64,000 bases of DNA from positions 171,250 through 235,249 of the forward strand of contig CACHEF010000001.1 of the NCBI GenBank assembly GCA_902578775.1. The letters are read 5' to 3'. The notes beneath the pieces were generated by a model. The model did not search any database. It saw only the letters and a program-made list of their open reading frames with translations, and was not told the DNA's origin. The translations under genes were made by a program, and so were the position numbers. Below, piece by piece: positions 52,602 through 62,934 of the stretch; position 1 is the first letter of the stretch, and every line of letters begins with the position of its first letter. Source of the DNA: an uncultured Pelagibacteraceae bacterium (GTDB taxonomy: Bacteria; Pseudomonadota; Alphaproteobacteria; Pelagibacterales; Pelagibacteraceae).

Positions 52602-53936
52602 ATGTATTTAACAAAATCATTTATCCCTATTCTTAAAAATAATCCGTCTGAAGCAACAATTAAATCTCATCAACTTATGCTAAGAGTTGGAATGATTAAA
52701 CAGTCATCAGCAGGTATTTACTCATGGCTACCATTAGGATTTAAAGTGATGAAAAAAATAGAGCAAATAGTTAGAGAGGAACAAAACCGTATTGGTGTTC
52801 AGGAAATCTTGATGCCAACTATTCAGTCTAGTGAAATTTGGAAAGAAAGTGGACGTTATGAAGATTATGGTGAGGAAATGCTTCGTATTAAAGATCGTCA
52901 AGATAGAGAGATGCTTTACGGGCCTACTAATGAAGAACTTGTAACAGATATATTTAGAGCATCTATTAAATCATATAAATCATTACCTCAATTATTGTAT
53001 CATATTCAATGGAAGTTTAGAGATGAAGTAAGACCTAGATTTGGAATTATGAGATGTCGAGAATTTTATATGAAAGATGCATATTCTTTTGATATTTCAG
53101 ATGAAGAGGCTATTTTTTCTTATAATAAATTTTTTTTATCTTATTTAAGAACCTTTAAACGTTTAGATTTAACAGCAATCCCAATGGCTGCTGATACAGG
53201 ACCAATAGGTGGGAATCTTTCTCATGAATTTATTATTTTAGCAGAGACAGGTGAGAGTAAAATTTTTACAGATAAAAGAATTTTTGATCTCAATAGTGAT
53301 GGGACAAAAGTTGAAAAAAAATCCTTGGAAGATTTAAGAAAAAAATATGAAAAATTTTATGCTGTAACAGATGAAAAGTTCAATAAGGATGAATTTGAAA
53401 AAAAAGTTATAGAAGAAAATAGATTAATCACAAAAGGAATTGAAGTTGGTCATATATTCTATTTTGGTGATAAATATTCAAAACCAATGGGAGCATCAGT
53501 AGATTTACCGGGTGGAAAAAAAGATTTTGTGAAAATGGGTTCTTATGGAGTTGGTGTTTCAAGATTAGTAGGTGCAATAATTGAGGCTAAATATGACGAA
53601 AAAAATGAAATCATGAAATGGCCAATTTCTGTCTCTCCATATGATGTATCTATAGTGCCAATGATTAATAAAAATGATCAAAGCGCGTTAGAAAAAGCTA
53701 ACAATATTAATAAAGAACTTATATTAAATGATATTGATGCGATTATAGATGATACAGATGAAAATTTTTCTTCAAAAATAAAAAAGATGAATTTAATAGG
53801 CTCACCTTTTCAAATAATTATTGGTAAGCAGACAGATGGTGATTTAATTGAATTTAAGGAAATAGGCCAAGAGTCTAAAAAATTAAGTTTAGAAGAAGTA
53901 ATAAAAATTATAAAAGAACAAAAAGTAAGAAATTGA
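52602..53936 (+). CDS. proS: Prolyl-tRNA synthetase (alphaproteobacterial short form)
   Basis: SAGIYSWLPLGFKVMKKIE; GPTNEELVTDIF; RFGIMRCREFYMKDAYSFD. Confidence 0.96.
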   Translation: MYLTKSFIPILKNNPSEATIKSHQLMLRVGMIKQSSAGIYSWLPLGFKVMKKIEQIVREEQNRIGVQEILMPTIQSSEIWKESGRYEDYGEEMLRIKDRQDREMLYGPTNEELVTDIFRASIKSYKSLPQLLYHIQWKFRDEVRPRFGIMRCREFYMKDAYSFDISDEEAIFSYNKFFLSYLRTFKRLDLTAIPMAADTGPIGGNLSHEFIILAETGESKIFTDKRIFDLNSDGTKVEKKSLEDLRKKYEKFYAVTDEKFNKDEFEKKVIEENRLITKGIEVGHIFYFGDKYSKPMGASVDLPGGKKDFVKMGSYGVGVSRLVGAIIEAKYDEKNEIMKWPISVSPYDVSIVPMINKNDQSALEKANNINKELILNDIDAIIDDTDENFSSKIKKMNLIGSPFQIIIGKQTDGDLIEFKEIGQESKKLSLEEVIKIIKEQKVRN

Positions 53937-55162
53937 TTTCAACTCTTGAAAAAGAAATTACGCTTAGATTTTTAAAAGCCAGAAAAAAAGATGGTTTTTT
54001 AAATGTAATCTCAATTTTTTCATTTATTGGTATTAGTTTAGGTGTAGCTGTCTTAATTATAGTTATGTCTGTTATGAATGGTTTTCGAACAGAACTAATC
54101 AATAAAATTGTTGGATTTAATGCTCATATTACCGTTAAACCATATGATAAATCCATAGATCTTGATAATTTTAAAAATAATAAGTTGGAGTTAATTGCAA
54201 ATAACTTGGTATTAAGTAATTCAAGTGAAGCTATTATTATAAGAGAGCAGAACTCAAAAGGTATTCTTTTAAGGGGATATCTAGAAGAAGATTTTTCGAA
54301 GCTTGAATTAATAAATAATGAAAAGTTTATTGGGCAGAATAAAATAAGAAAAAATTTTATTTCTATTGGTAAAGAGTTAAGTTTTAATTTAGATTTAGAA
54401 ATAGGTGACGATATTTCAATTATGTCATCTTCTGGTGTTGAAACTATAATTGGAAAATTACCAAAACAAAAAACTTTTACAATAAGCTCAATTTTTGAAA
54501 GTGGTTTAGCTGACTTTGATAGTAATGTAATTTTTTTAAATTTGAAAACGCTTGAGGAATTTTCAAATCTTTCTGAAAATGATCGTAATTTAGAAATTTA
54601 TCTTAAAAAACCACAAGATATTCAAAACCAAAAAAACGTTGTTCAAAATATTTTTTCTCATGAATTTGTTTATACTTGGGCTGATATGAATAAATCCTTA
54701 TTTTCTGCTTTGAAAGTGGAGAGAAATGTAATGTTTATAATTTTATCTTTAATAATAATAGTAGCTGCTTTTAATATTATTTCAGGCTTAACAATCTTAG
54801 TTAAAAATAAAACTAGAGATATAGCTATATTAAAATCTATAGGAGTTTTAAATAATTCTATTATAAAAATTTTTTTTCTTGTTGGAGTACTCATAGGAAC
54901 AACAGCTACATTTTTTGGAATTCTAATAGGTGTAACTTTTTCTTATTATGTGGAAAATATAAGAGAATTTATAAGCTCTACGTTTGATGTAACATTATTT
55001 CCAGAGGAAATTTATTTTTTGAGCACTATGCCATCAGAAATTAATATAAGTTCAATTTTATTAATTTCACTTTGCTCAATTTTAATAACAATTTTAGTAT
55101 CTATTTTTCCTGCAATGAAGGCTGCTAAATTAGATCCAGTAAAATCGTTAAAATATGAATAA
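53933..55162 (+). CDS. lolC: Lipoprotein-releasing ABC transporter permease
   Basis: RFLKARKKDGFLNVISIFSFIGISLGVAVLIIVMSVMNGFRTEL; TTG start. Confidence 0.94.
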   Translation: MISTLEKEITLRFLKARKKDGFLNVISIFSFIGISLGVAVLIIVMSVMNGFRTELINKIVGFNAHITVKPYDKSIDLDNFKNNKLELIANNLVLSNSSEAIIIREQNSKGILLRGYLEEDFSKLELINNEKFIGQNKIRKNFISIGKELSFNLDLEIGDDISIMSSSGVETIIGKLPKQKTFTISSIFESGLADFDSNVIFLNLKTLEEFSNLSENDRNLEIYLKKPQDIQNQKNVVQNIFSHEFVYTWADMNKSLFSALKVERNVMFIILSLIIIVAAFNIISGLTILVKNKTRDIAILKSIGVLNNSIIKIFFLVGVLIGTTATFFGILIGVTFSYYVENIREFISSTFDVTLFPEEIYFLSTMPSEINISSILLISLCSILITILVSIFPAMKAAKLDPVKSLKYE

Positions 55163-55838
55163 TTTTATAGAACTAAAAAATTTGTCAAAAACTTTTTTAG
55201 AAAAAAAAAATATAAAAGTTTTAAAAAAAATTAATTATAAATTTAAATTAGGTAAAATTTACTCATTAATGGGTCCCTCAGGATCAGGTAAATCCACTTT
55301 ATTAAACATCATTTCATTAATAGATAGACCAACTTCTGGGTCAATTAAATTCCAAAATAAACTAATTGACTTTAAAAATAATAAAAAAAATGATTTATTT
55401 AGAGCTAATAATATAGGTATAATTTATCAACAAGATAACTTATTACCTGATTTTACAGCTTTAGAGAATGTTTATCTTGCATGTTTAGCTTCGGGTAACG
55501 AAAAGGAAAAAGCAAAAAATAAAGCTAAAAATATTTTAAAAAAAGTTGGACTTTTAAATAGACTAGATCATTACCCAAATGAACTTTCTGGTGGAGAAAA
55601 ACAAAGAGTATCAATTTCAAGAGCACTAATAAATGAGCCAAATATCATTCTTGCTGATGAGCCTACTGGCAGTTTAGATAAAAAAAACTCTGAGGAAATA
55701 TTTATCTTGTTAAAAAAACAAATTAACCCAAAGAGATTAATAATATTTGCAACCCATAATAGATTCTTAGCTAATAAGTCAGATTGTTTATTGGAAATGG
55801 TAGATGGTAATATAAAGTCTACTAATGTCAGAGCTTAA
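55155..55838 (+). CDS. lolD: Lipoprotein-releasing ABC transporter ATPase
   Basis: MGPSGSGKSTLLN, ELSGGEKQRVSISRALI, ILADEPTGSLD. Confidence 0.95.
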   Translation: MNNFIELKNLSKTFLEKKNIKVLKKINYKFKLGKIYSLMGPSGSGKSTLLNIISLIDRPTSGSIKFQNKLIDFKNNKKNDLFRANNIGIIYQQDNLLPDFTALENVYLACLASGNEKEKAKNKAKNILKKVGLLNRLDHYPNELSGGEKQRVSISRALINEPNIILADEPTGSLDKKNSEEIFILLKKQINPKRLIIFATHNRFLANKSDCLLEMVDGNIKSTNVRA

Positions 55839-58800
55839 TAATAAAAAATTTAACCATCTTAAAATACATTCTCAATTTTCAATATGTGAAGGTGCAATTA
55901 TAATTGATGAATTAAAAGAAAGGGCAAAAGAATTGAAAATAAATTCTCTAGCCTTATGTGATACATCTAACTTGTGTGGTGCTATAGAATTTTCTGATAA
56001 ACTCTCGAAAGTAGGCACACAACCAATTATTGGTACACAAATCAACTTTAAATTTGAGGATACAATAGGGTTATTACCCTTATTTGCACTTAATTTGGAT
56101 GGATATAAAAAAATAGTTGAATTATCATCAAAATCATATTTAGAAAATAAAGATTCATCTGATCCATACTTAAATATCGAAGATTTATTAAAGTTAAAAA
56201 ATAAAGGTATTTCAATTTTTTCTGGAACAATATTAGGTTTATTTGGAAAATTATTTGACAAAGGCAAATTTTCAGAAATTGATAATCTTTATAAAAACCT
56301 AGCAAAAAATTTTGAAGATAGATTCTATCTTGAAATCCAAAGACATAAAGATCTGAATGAAAAAGAATTTGAAAAATTTAATCTAAATGAATCAAAAGAC
56401 TTAGGAATACCTATAATTGCCACAAACGAAGTTTTTTATTTATCTCAATCAATGCATGAAGCTCACGATGCACTTATTTGCATAGGTAACAAAACATACG
56501 TAAATGAAAAAAATAGAATTAAATATAGTTCTGAACATTATTTAAAAACGGATGATGAAATGTCAGATTTATTTTCTGATTTACCTGAGGCTTTAGAAAA
56601 TAATTTTAATTTTCCTTATAGATGTAGTTTTAGACCACTATTTTCAAAACCTATATTACCCAATATAAGTTCATCTGATGAAGGCAATGCTAGCGAAATA
56701 ATAAAAAAGAATTCTTTAGAAGGTTTAAAAGAAAAATTTAGTAAATTTTTTAATTTAAAAGAAAATGAATTAGAGAATAACGATAAATTTCTATTTTACA
56801 AAGATAGACTTAATCATGAATTGCAAATAATTATTAATATGGATTATTCAAGTTATTTTTTAATAGTTTCTGATTATATTAAATGGGCAAAAAAAAATGA
56901 TATTCCAGTTGGTCCAGGAAGAGGATCAGGCGCAGGATCACTTGTCGCCTGGTGTCTATCAATAACTGATATCGATCCAATCAAATATAATTTGATATTT
57001 GAAAGATTTCTTAATCCAGATAGGATTTCAATGCCTGATTTCGATATAGATTTTTGTGAGGAAAAAAGAGACCTAGTCTTCGAATATTTGACAAAGAAAT
57101 ATAAAGATAGTGTTGCTCATATTATTACATTTGGAAAATTAAAAGCCAGAATGGTTATTAGAGATGTAGGAAGAGTTTTGGGTCTTCCATATGGTTTTGT
57201 TGATAGTATTTCAAAAATGATTCCATTTGATCCTTCGAGACCACAAACGTTATCTGAGTGTATAGCAGGAGAGCCTAGACTTCAGAAGTTGATTAATGAT
57301 GACGCAAGGGTTAAAAAATTAACAGAACTATCATTAAAATTAGAGGGACTTAACAGAAATGTAGCAACTCACGCAGCAGGGGTTGTTATTGCTGACAAAA
57401 AATTAACTGAAGTCGTCCCTTTGTATAAAGATTCATCTGCAAATTTATTATTACCATCAACACAGTTTGATATGTATTCAGCTGAAAATGTAGGATTAGT
57501 TAAATTTGATTTTTTGGGATTAAAAACATTAACAGTTATTAATAACACTCAAAAATTAGTTCGAAAAAAAAATAATGATTTTAATATAGAAGATATAAGT
57601 TTTGAAGATCAAAAAGTTTTTGACCTAATGTCATCAGGTAAAACTGTTGGTTTATTTCAAATTGAAAGTGCTGGAATGAGAGATGCGTTAACTCATATGA
57701 AACCAAATCATATCGAAGATATAATTGCTTTAGTAGCTTTGTATAGACCAGGACCGATGAGCAATATTTCAATTTATAATGATTGTAAACATGGAAGAAA
57801 AGAGCCCGACTATCTTCATCCATTATTAGAAGAAATTCTAAAACCAACTTATGGAGTAATCATATATCAAGAACAAGTTATGCAAATTGCTCAAAAATTA
57901 TCTGGTTTTACCGCAGGTCAAGCAGATATCTTAAGAAGGGCCATGGGAAAAAAGAAAAGAGCGGAATTAGAAAAACAAAAACAAAATTTTATTGCTGGTG
58001 CAGTAAATAATGGTATTAGCAAAGATGTAGCAGCAGGTATTTTTTTAAAAATTGAACCATTTGCTGAATATGGTTTTAACAAAAGTCATGCAGCCGCATA
58101 TGCAATAATCTCCTATCAAACTGCATTTTTAAAGACTTACTATCCAAAAGAATTTATTGCAGCTTCAATGACAATGGATATTTCTAATCAAAATAAATTA
58201 AGTGAATTTTATGAGGAATTAAAAAGACTCAATGTTGAAATTGTAAGACCAGATATAAATAAATGTTTTGCTGATTTTAAAACTGAAAATAATAAATTTT
58301 ATTATGCATTGGGAAGTATAAAGGCAGTCGGTTCTGAAGCTATATCAAATATTGTTAAGGAGAGGTTGTCTAATGGAGATTTTATTTCTATTAATGATTT
58401 TATTAAAAGAATAAATCCTAAAGATATAAATAAATTACAATTAGAGGGTTTAGTAAAAGCAGGTGCTTTTGATAATTTAAATAATAATAGACAATCATTA
58501 TTTAATTCCATACCAAACATTATTACTAAATCTAAAAATGATTTTGATAATAAAATGGCAAATCAAATTAATCTATTTAATGATAATGAAGAAGATAGAA
58601 TTAATATCATAGAAAATATTAAAGATTGGGAATTTGAAGAAAGATTATCAAAAGAATTTGAAGCTGTTGGTTTTTTTATATCCGACCATCCATTAAATCA
58701 ATTTAAAGAAATTTTTGATGATTATAAAATTATAAATTATCAAAAATTTCTCTTAGATGATGAAATGAAAGAAAGCAACATTGCTGCAACTTTATTGAAA

Positions 58801-59244
58801 TTAAATGAAAGAAAAACAGCTAAAGGAAATTCATATGCTGTATTAAAATTAACTGACTTAAGTAGTGTGTTCGAATTATTTATTTTTTCTGACGTTTTAG
58901 ATCAATTTAGAGATCGTTTAAAAGAAGGATCTTCTTTCATAATAACATTAACAAAAACAATTACTAATGATGTGGAAAAAATAAAAAGAATTAATGTTAA
59001 AAAAATAGCCTCTTTAAAGGATCTTTTTAATAGCTCCATAAAAGAAATTACATTAAATCTTACATCTGTGTCGCAATTAAAAGATATTAAGAATTTTTTT
59101 AATCAAAAAGGTGATACTCTAGTGAATATAAATGTTTTAACTAATTCAAATACAGCTAAATTTAAACTTAAAACTCCAAGAAATGTTGACAGAAAATCAA
59201 TCAATATTTTAAGAAATAAAGAAATTAGCTTGAATATTAATTAA
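55825..59244 (+). CDS. dnaE: DNA polymerase III alpha subunit
   Basis: 1139 aa; VGPGRGSGAGSLVAWCLSITDIDP; MPDFDIDFCEEKR; FNKSHAAAYAIISYQTAFLK. Confidence 0.97.
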   Translation: MSELNNKKFNHLKIHSQFSICEGAIIIDELKERAKELKINSLALCDTSNLCGAIEFSDKLSKVGTQPIIGTQINFKFEDTIGLLPLFALNLDGYKKIVELSSKSYLENKDSSDPYLNIEDLLKLKNKGISIFSGTILGLFGKLFDKGKFSEIDNLYKNLAKNFEDRFYLEIQRHKDLNEKEFEKFNLNESKDLGIPIIATNEVFYLSQSMHEAHDALICIGNKTYVNEKNRIKYSSEHYLKTDDEMSDLFSDLPEALENNFNFPYRCSFRPLFSKPILPNISSSDEGNASEIIKKNSLEGLKEKFSKFFNLKENELENNDKFLFYKDRLNHELQIIINMDYSSYFLIVSDYIKWAKKNDIPVGPGRGSGAGSLVAWCLSITDIDPIKYNLIFERFLNPDRISMPDFDIDFCEEKRDLVFEYLTKKYKDSVAHIITFGKLKARMVIRDVGRVLGLPYGFVDSISKMIPFDPSRPQTLSECIAGEPRLQKLINDDARVKKLTELSLKLEGLNRNVATHAAGVVIADKKLTEVVPLYKDSSANLLLPSTQFDMYSAENVGLVKFDFLGLKTLTVINNTQKLVRKKNNDFNIEDISFEDQKVFDLMSSGKTVGLFQIESAGMRDALTHMKPNHIEDIIALVALYRPGPMSNISIYNDCKHGRKEPDYLHPLLEEILKPTYGVIIYQEQVMQIAQKLSGFTAGQADILRRAMGKKKRAELEKQKQNFIAGAVNNGISKDVAAGIFLKIEPFAEYGFNKSHAAAYAIISYQTAFLKTYYPKEFIAASMTMDISNQNKLSEFYEELKRLNVEIVRPDINKCFADFKTENNKFYYALGSIKAVGSEAISNIVKERLSNGDFISINDFIKRINPKDINKLQLEGLVKAGAFDNLNNNRQSLFNSIPNIITKSKNDFDNKMANQINLFNDNEEDRINIIENIKDWEFEERLSKEFEAVGFFISDHPLNQFKEIFDDYKIINYQKFLLDDEMKESNIAATLLKLNERKTAKGNSYAVLKLTDLSSVFELFIFSDVLDQFRDRLKEGSSFIITLTKTITNDVEKIKRINVKKIASLKDLFNSSIKEITLNLTSVSQLKDIKNFFNQKGDTLVNINVLTNSNTAKFKLKTPRNVDRKSINILRNKEISLNIN

Positions 59245-59320
59245 TTTTACGCTTGTTTTAATCATAAAATATTAGTAAATACCCCTGATAAATAAACTAA
59301 TACGCACATAGTACTTGGTT

Positions 59321-59375
59321 TTATACCTCCGGTCCTTAAATGGAAATTACTATGGTGGCTTAACCGGGAATAAAT
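59321..59375 (+). ncRNA. Candidate structured 5' leader of rpsB (possible r-protein autoregulatory element)
   Basis: GC-rich CCGGT (59329-59333) complementary to ACCGG (59363-59367) in an otherwise AT-rich leader directly before rpsB. Confidence 0.45.
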
Positions 59376-60185
59376 ATGAAAATACCAAACGTAACAATTC
59401 AACAACTATTAGAAGCAGGTGTTCACCTAGGACACAAAACACTGAGGTGGAACCCAAAAATGAAAAGATATATTTTTGGAAAAAGAGATTCAATTCATAT
59501 AATTGATTTAACTCAAACTTTAGAATTAACCAAAGTAGCATTGCAAAAAGTTTATGAAACTATAATGAATAATGGAAAAATTCTTTTTGTGTCGACGAAA
59601 AAACAAGCTTCAGAAGCAATCGCAGAGGTAGCTAAAGAAACAGATCAATATTTTGTGAATTATAGATGGTTAGGAGGTATGTTAACTAATTGGGGCACAA
59701 TATCTAATTCAATAAAAAAACTTAAAAAACTAGAAAATGATCTTGTTGCTGAAAATAGAGGTTTTACAAAAAAAGAACTTTTAAAAATGAGCGTTAAAAA
59801 AGATAAATTACAAAGATCATTAGGTGGTATAGCTGAAATGAAAAAAGTTCCAGACCTAGTATTTATAATTGATACAAATTATGAGTCTTTAGCTATTCAA
59901 GAGTCTATCAAATTAGGAATACCAATCATTGCAATTTTGGATAGTAATTCAAACCCAGATGGAATTGATTTTCCAATTCCAGGAAATGATGACGCCAGAA
60001 GATCAATAGATCTATATTGTAATTTAATAAAAGAAACTATTAATTACGCAAAACAATCTACTCCTAAAGAAGAAAAAAAAGCAGACATAAAAAAAGATGA
60101 AAAAAAGTCTAAAACAATTCAAGAACTTGATAGGGAAAAATTAGAAAATAAATTTTCTAAATCAAAAAAGGAGACCTTAAATTAG
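59376..60185 (+). CDS. rpsB: 30S ribosomal protein S2
   Basis: [29 protein letters not shown]. Confidence 0.98.
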   Translation: MKIPNVTIQQLLEAGVHLGHKTLRWNPKMKRYIFGKRDSIHIIDLTQTLELTKVALQKVYETIMNNGKILFVSTKKQASEAIAEVAKETDQYFVNYRWLGGMLTNWGTISNSIKKLKKLENDLVAENRGFTKKELLKMSVKKDKLQRSLGGIAEMKKVPDLVFIIDTNYESLAIQESIKLGIPIIAILDSNSNPDGIDFPIPGNDDARRSIDLYCNLIKETINYAKQSTPKEEKKADIKKDEKKSKTIQELDREKLENKFSKSKKETLN

Positions 60186-61037
60186 ATGAGTGATATTGAA
60201 AAAGTCAAAAAATTAAGAGAAGCAACTGGTGCAGGTTTCAAAGATTGTAATTTAGCAATAAAAGAGTCAAATGGGGATTTGGATAAAGCAGTTGAAATTT
60301 TAAGGGTTAAAGGAATATCGAAAGCTTCAAAAAAAATGTCAAGAGACGCTAAAGAGGGTGTAGTAGCTGTAAGTGAAAGTGATAAAAAGATATCATTAAT
60401 TGAAGTAAATTGTGAGACAGATTTTGTTGCTAAAAATAATGACTTTATAAATTTTGTAAAAGAATTAAGTGATCTAAATAATAATGTAAACTCGAATTTA
60501 GAAGATTTAAAAAAATCAAAAATGTTAAATGGACAAACGGTTGATGAAAACCTAGTTGCCTTAATAGCTAAAATAGGAGAAAAAATTACAATTGGTAAGA
60601 CTAAAACCTTTGCAAATCATGGAACGATTAATTCAAAGTATTTACATACTGTAGTAAAAGACAATTTAGCAAAACTAGCAGTTGCAGTGTCTTTAGAAAC
60701 AAAAGATAATTCTGAAACAGTTAAAAATTTTGGTAAACAACTATCAATGCATATAGCTGCATCTAATCCTTTAGCACTTGATCAAAATTCAATTGACCAA
60801 ACTATAGTGGATAAAGAACAAGAATTAGTTACTGAGGAACTTAAAAACTCTGGAAAGTCAGAGGATATAGTTAAAAAAATTAGTCTTGGTAAAATGAGTA
60901 AATTTAAAGAGGAGAATGCCCTTTTAACTCAAGCTTGGGTAATGGAACCTAAAAAAAAAGTTCAAGACATTATTAAAGAGTTATCTATATCAGATTTAAA
61001 GATTAAGGAATTTGTAAGATTTAAAATAGGTGAATAA
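60186..61037 (+). CDS. tsf: Elongation factor Ts
   Basis: [28 protein letters not shown]. Confidence 0.97.
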   Translation: MSDIEKVKKLREATGAGFKDCNLAIKESNGDLDKAVEILRVKGISKASKKMSRDAKEGVVAVSESDKKISLIEVNCETDFVAKNNDFINFVKELSDLNNNVNSNLEDLKKSKMLNGQTVDENLVALIAKIGEKITIGKTKTFANHGTINSKYLHTVVKDNLAKLAVAVSLETKDNSETVKNFGKQLSMHIAASNPLALDQNSIDQTIVDKEQELVTEELKNSGKSEDIVKKISLGKMSKFKEENALLTQAWVMEPKKKVQDIIKELSISDLKIKEFVRFKIGE

Positions 61038-61589
61038 ATGTTTGATGATAAATCATACAGTTTAAAAATGGATAAAACCATTGAGGTTTTTACTAAAGAA
61101 TTATCTTCTTTGAGAACTGGTAGAGCTAATGCTGCTATGCTTGATTTAGTTAAAGTTGATGTTTATGGTCAACAAATGCCAATCAATCAGGTTGGAAGTA
61201 TAACAACACCTGAACCAAGAATGATTAACATTCAAATATGGGACCAAAATAATGTTGCCTTAGTTGATGCTGCAATACGAAAGTCAGAATTAGGATTAAA
61301 TCCACAAATCGATGGCCAATTAATTAGACTTCCAATCCCTGAGCTTAATGAAGAGAGAAGAACAGAATTAAAAAAAATGATTAAATCAACAGGTGAAAAA
61401 TGTAAAATTTCTATTAGAAACATTAGAAGAGAAGCAAATGAAGAACTTAAAAAACTTTTAAAATCAAAAGAGATAGGTGAAGATGAGGAAAAATCTTTTG
61501 AAAAAAATGTTCAAACAATAACTGACAATCATATTTCTATCGTTGATGAAAAAATCGCATCAAAAGAAAAAGAAATAATGACGATATGA
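61038..61589 (+). CDS. frr: Ribosome recycling factor
   Basis: LRTGRANAAMLD; ISIRNIRREANEELKK. Confidence 0.97.
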   Translation: MFDDKSYSLKMDKTIEVFTKELSSLRTGRANAAMLDLVKVDVYGQQMPINQVGSITTPEPRMINIQIWDQNNVALVDAAIRKSELGLNPQIDGQLIRLPIPELNEERRTELKKMIKSTGEKCKISIRNIRREANEELKKLLKSKEIGEDEEKSFEKNVQTITDNHISIVDEKIASKEKEIMTI

Positions 61590-62260
61590 ATCCACTCAAT
61601 CATGTAGCTATCATCATGGATGGCAATGGTAGGTGGGGGTTAAAAAATAAAAATTCAAGAAACGCAGGTCATAAGGCTGGATTAAATACAGTAGAAAAAA
61701 TAATTAAAGTATCTTTAAAAAAAAAAATAAAATATTTAACTTTGTATGCTTTTTCAACAGAAAATTGGAAAAGACCAAAAAAAGAAGTGAATTATTTATT
61801 TAGTTTATTAGAAAATTTTTTAATCAATAGAATAGACGAGTTACATAAACAAAATATAAAACTCAAAATAATAGGAGTTAAAAATTTTTCAGTAAAATTA
61901 AATAATCTCTTGAATAAATCTGAAAAAAAAACCTCAAAAAATCGTAAATTACAAATAAATCTTGCATTAAATTACGGATCAAAATCTGAACTTATTAATG
62001 CTTTCAAAAATTTGAAAAAAAAGAATGAAAAAATAAATGAAAAAAATTTGGCTAAATACTTACAAACAAAAAATATACCAGATCCAGACATTTTGATCAG
62101 AACTGGAAATACCCAAAGATTAAGTAATTTTTTGTTATGGCAAATTGCATACGCTGAAATTTTTTTTGAGAAGAAATTGTGGCCTGAATTTAATGAGAAA
62201 GACTATAATAAAATAATTAAAAAATTTAAGAATATAAAAAGAAATTTCGGAAAAATATGA
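61586..62260 (+). CDS. uppS: Undecaprenyl diphosphate synthase
   Basis: VAIIMDGNGRWG, YAFSTENWKRPKKEV, PDILIRTGNTQRLSNFLLWQIAYAE. Confidence 0.96.
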   Translation: MNPLNHVAIIMDGNGRWGLKNKNSRNAGHKAGLNTVEKIIKVSLKKKIKYLTLYAFSTENWKRPKKEVNYLFSLLENFLINRIDELHKQNIKLKIIGVKNFSVKLNNLLNKSEKKTSKNRKLQINLALNYGSKSELINAFKNLKKKNEKINEKNLAKYLQTKNIPDPDILIRTGNTQRLSNFLLWQIAYAEIFFEKKLWPEFNEKDYNKIIKKFKNIKRNFGKI

Positions 62261-62934
62261 TTAATCGAGAATTACAAAAAAGAATATTAAGTTCAATAAT
62301 ATTAATACCCATAGCCTTATTTTTTTTAATTAAAGGTTCTATATTTTTTATATTTTTTTTAAGTATTTTATTTTTAGCAACCTCTTATGAATGGATTAAG
62401 ATGATTAAAAGAAATGATTTATTAAAAATTTTAGGTATTATTTTTTTGATATTATCTTTTTATTCAGCTTATCAATTGAGAAATGTTGCTGGATTTAAAT
62501 ATTTTCTTTTAATAGTTTTAATTTGTATTTTCACAGATATAGGTGGATATGTTTTTGGTAAAATATTTAAAGGTCCAAAATTAACGAAGATAAGTCCTAA
62601 TAAAACTTTTGCAGGTGCATTAGGAGGGTTTATCTTAGCAGTGGTTGTCAGTTTGATTTATAGTAATTATTACACTTCTTACATGATAGATTATACTTTA
62701 CCATCTAAATTTATAGAATTGATTAAAAATACTGATGCAATATTTCTTATTTGGGTATTATTTATTTCTTTAACAAGTCAAATAGGAGATTTAATAATTT
62801 CTTACTTTAAACGGTTAGCTAAAGTTAAAGATACAGGAAAAATTTTACCAGGTCATGGAGGGTTATTAGATAGAATTGATGGTTTAATTTTTGCTATTCC
62901 AATATCTTACTTACTTATTTATCCTTTAACTTAA
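62257..62934 (+). CDS. cdsA: Phosphatidate cytidylyltransferase
   Basis: DIGGYVFGKIFKGPKLTKISPNKTFAGALGG; KDTGKILPGHGGLLDRIDGL. Confidence 0.95.
   Translation: MINRELQKRILSSIILIPIALFFLIKGSIFFIFFLSILFLATSYEWIKMIKRNDLLKILGIIFLILSFYSAYQLRNVAGFKYFLLIVLICIFTDIGGYVFGKIFKGPKLTKISPNKTFAGALGGFILAVVVSLIYSNYYTSYMIDYTLPSKFIELIKNTDAIFLIWVLFISLTSQIGDLIISYFKRLAKVKDTGKILPGHGGLLDRIDGLIFAIPISYLLIYPLT

Noticed and set aside
55872-56267. 131-aa antisense ORF
   Set aside because: Lies entirely opposite dnaE, which has strong motif support; low-complexity translation, no family signal.
59315-59506. 63-aa ORF overlapping the rpsB leader and 5' end
   Set aside because: Out of frame with rpsB and runs through the putative structured leader; no protein-like features.
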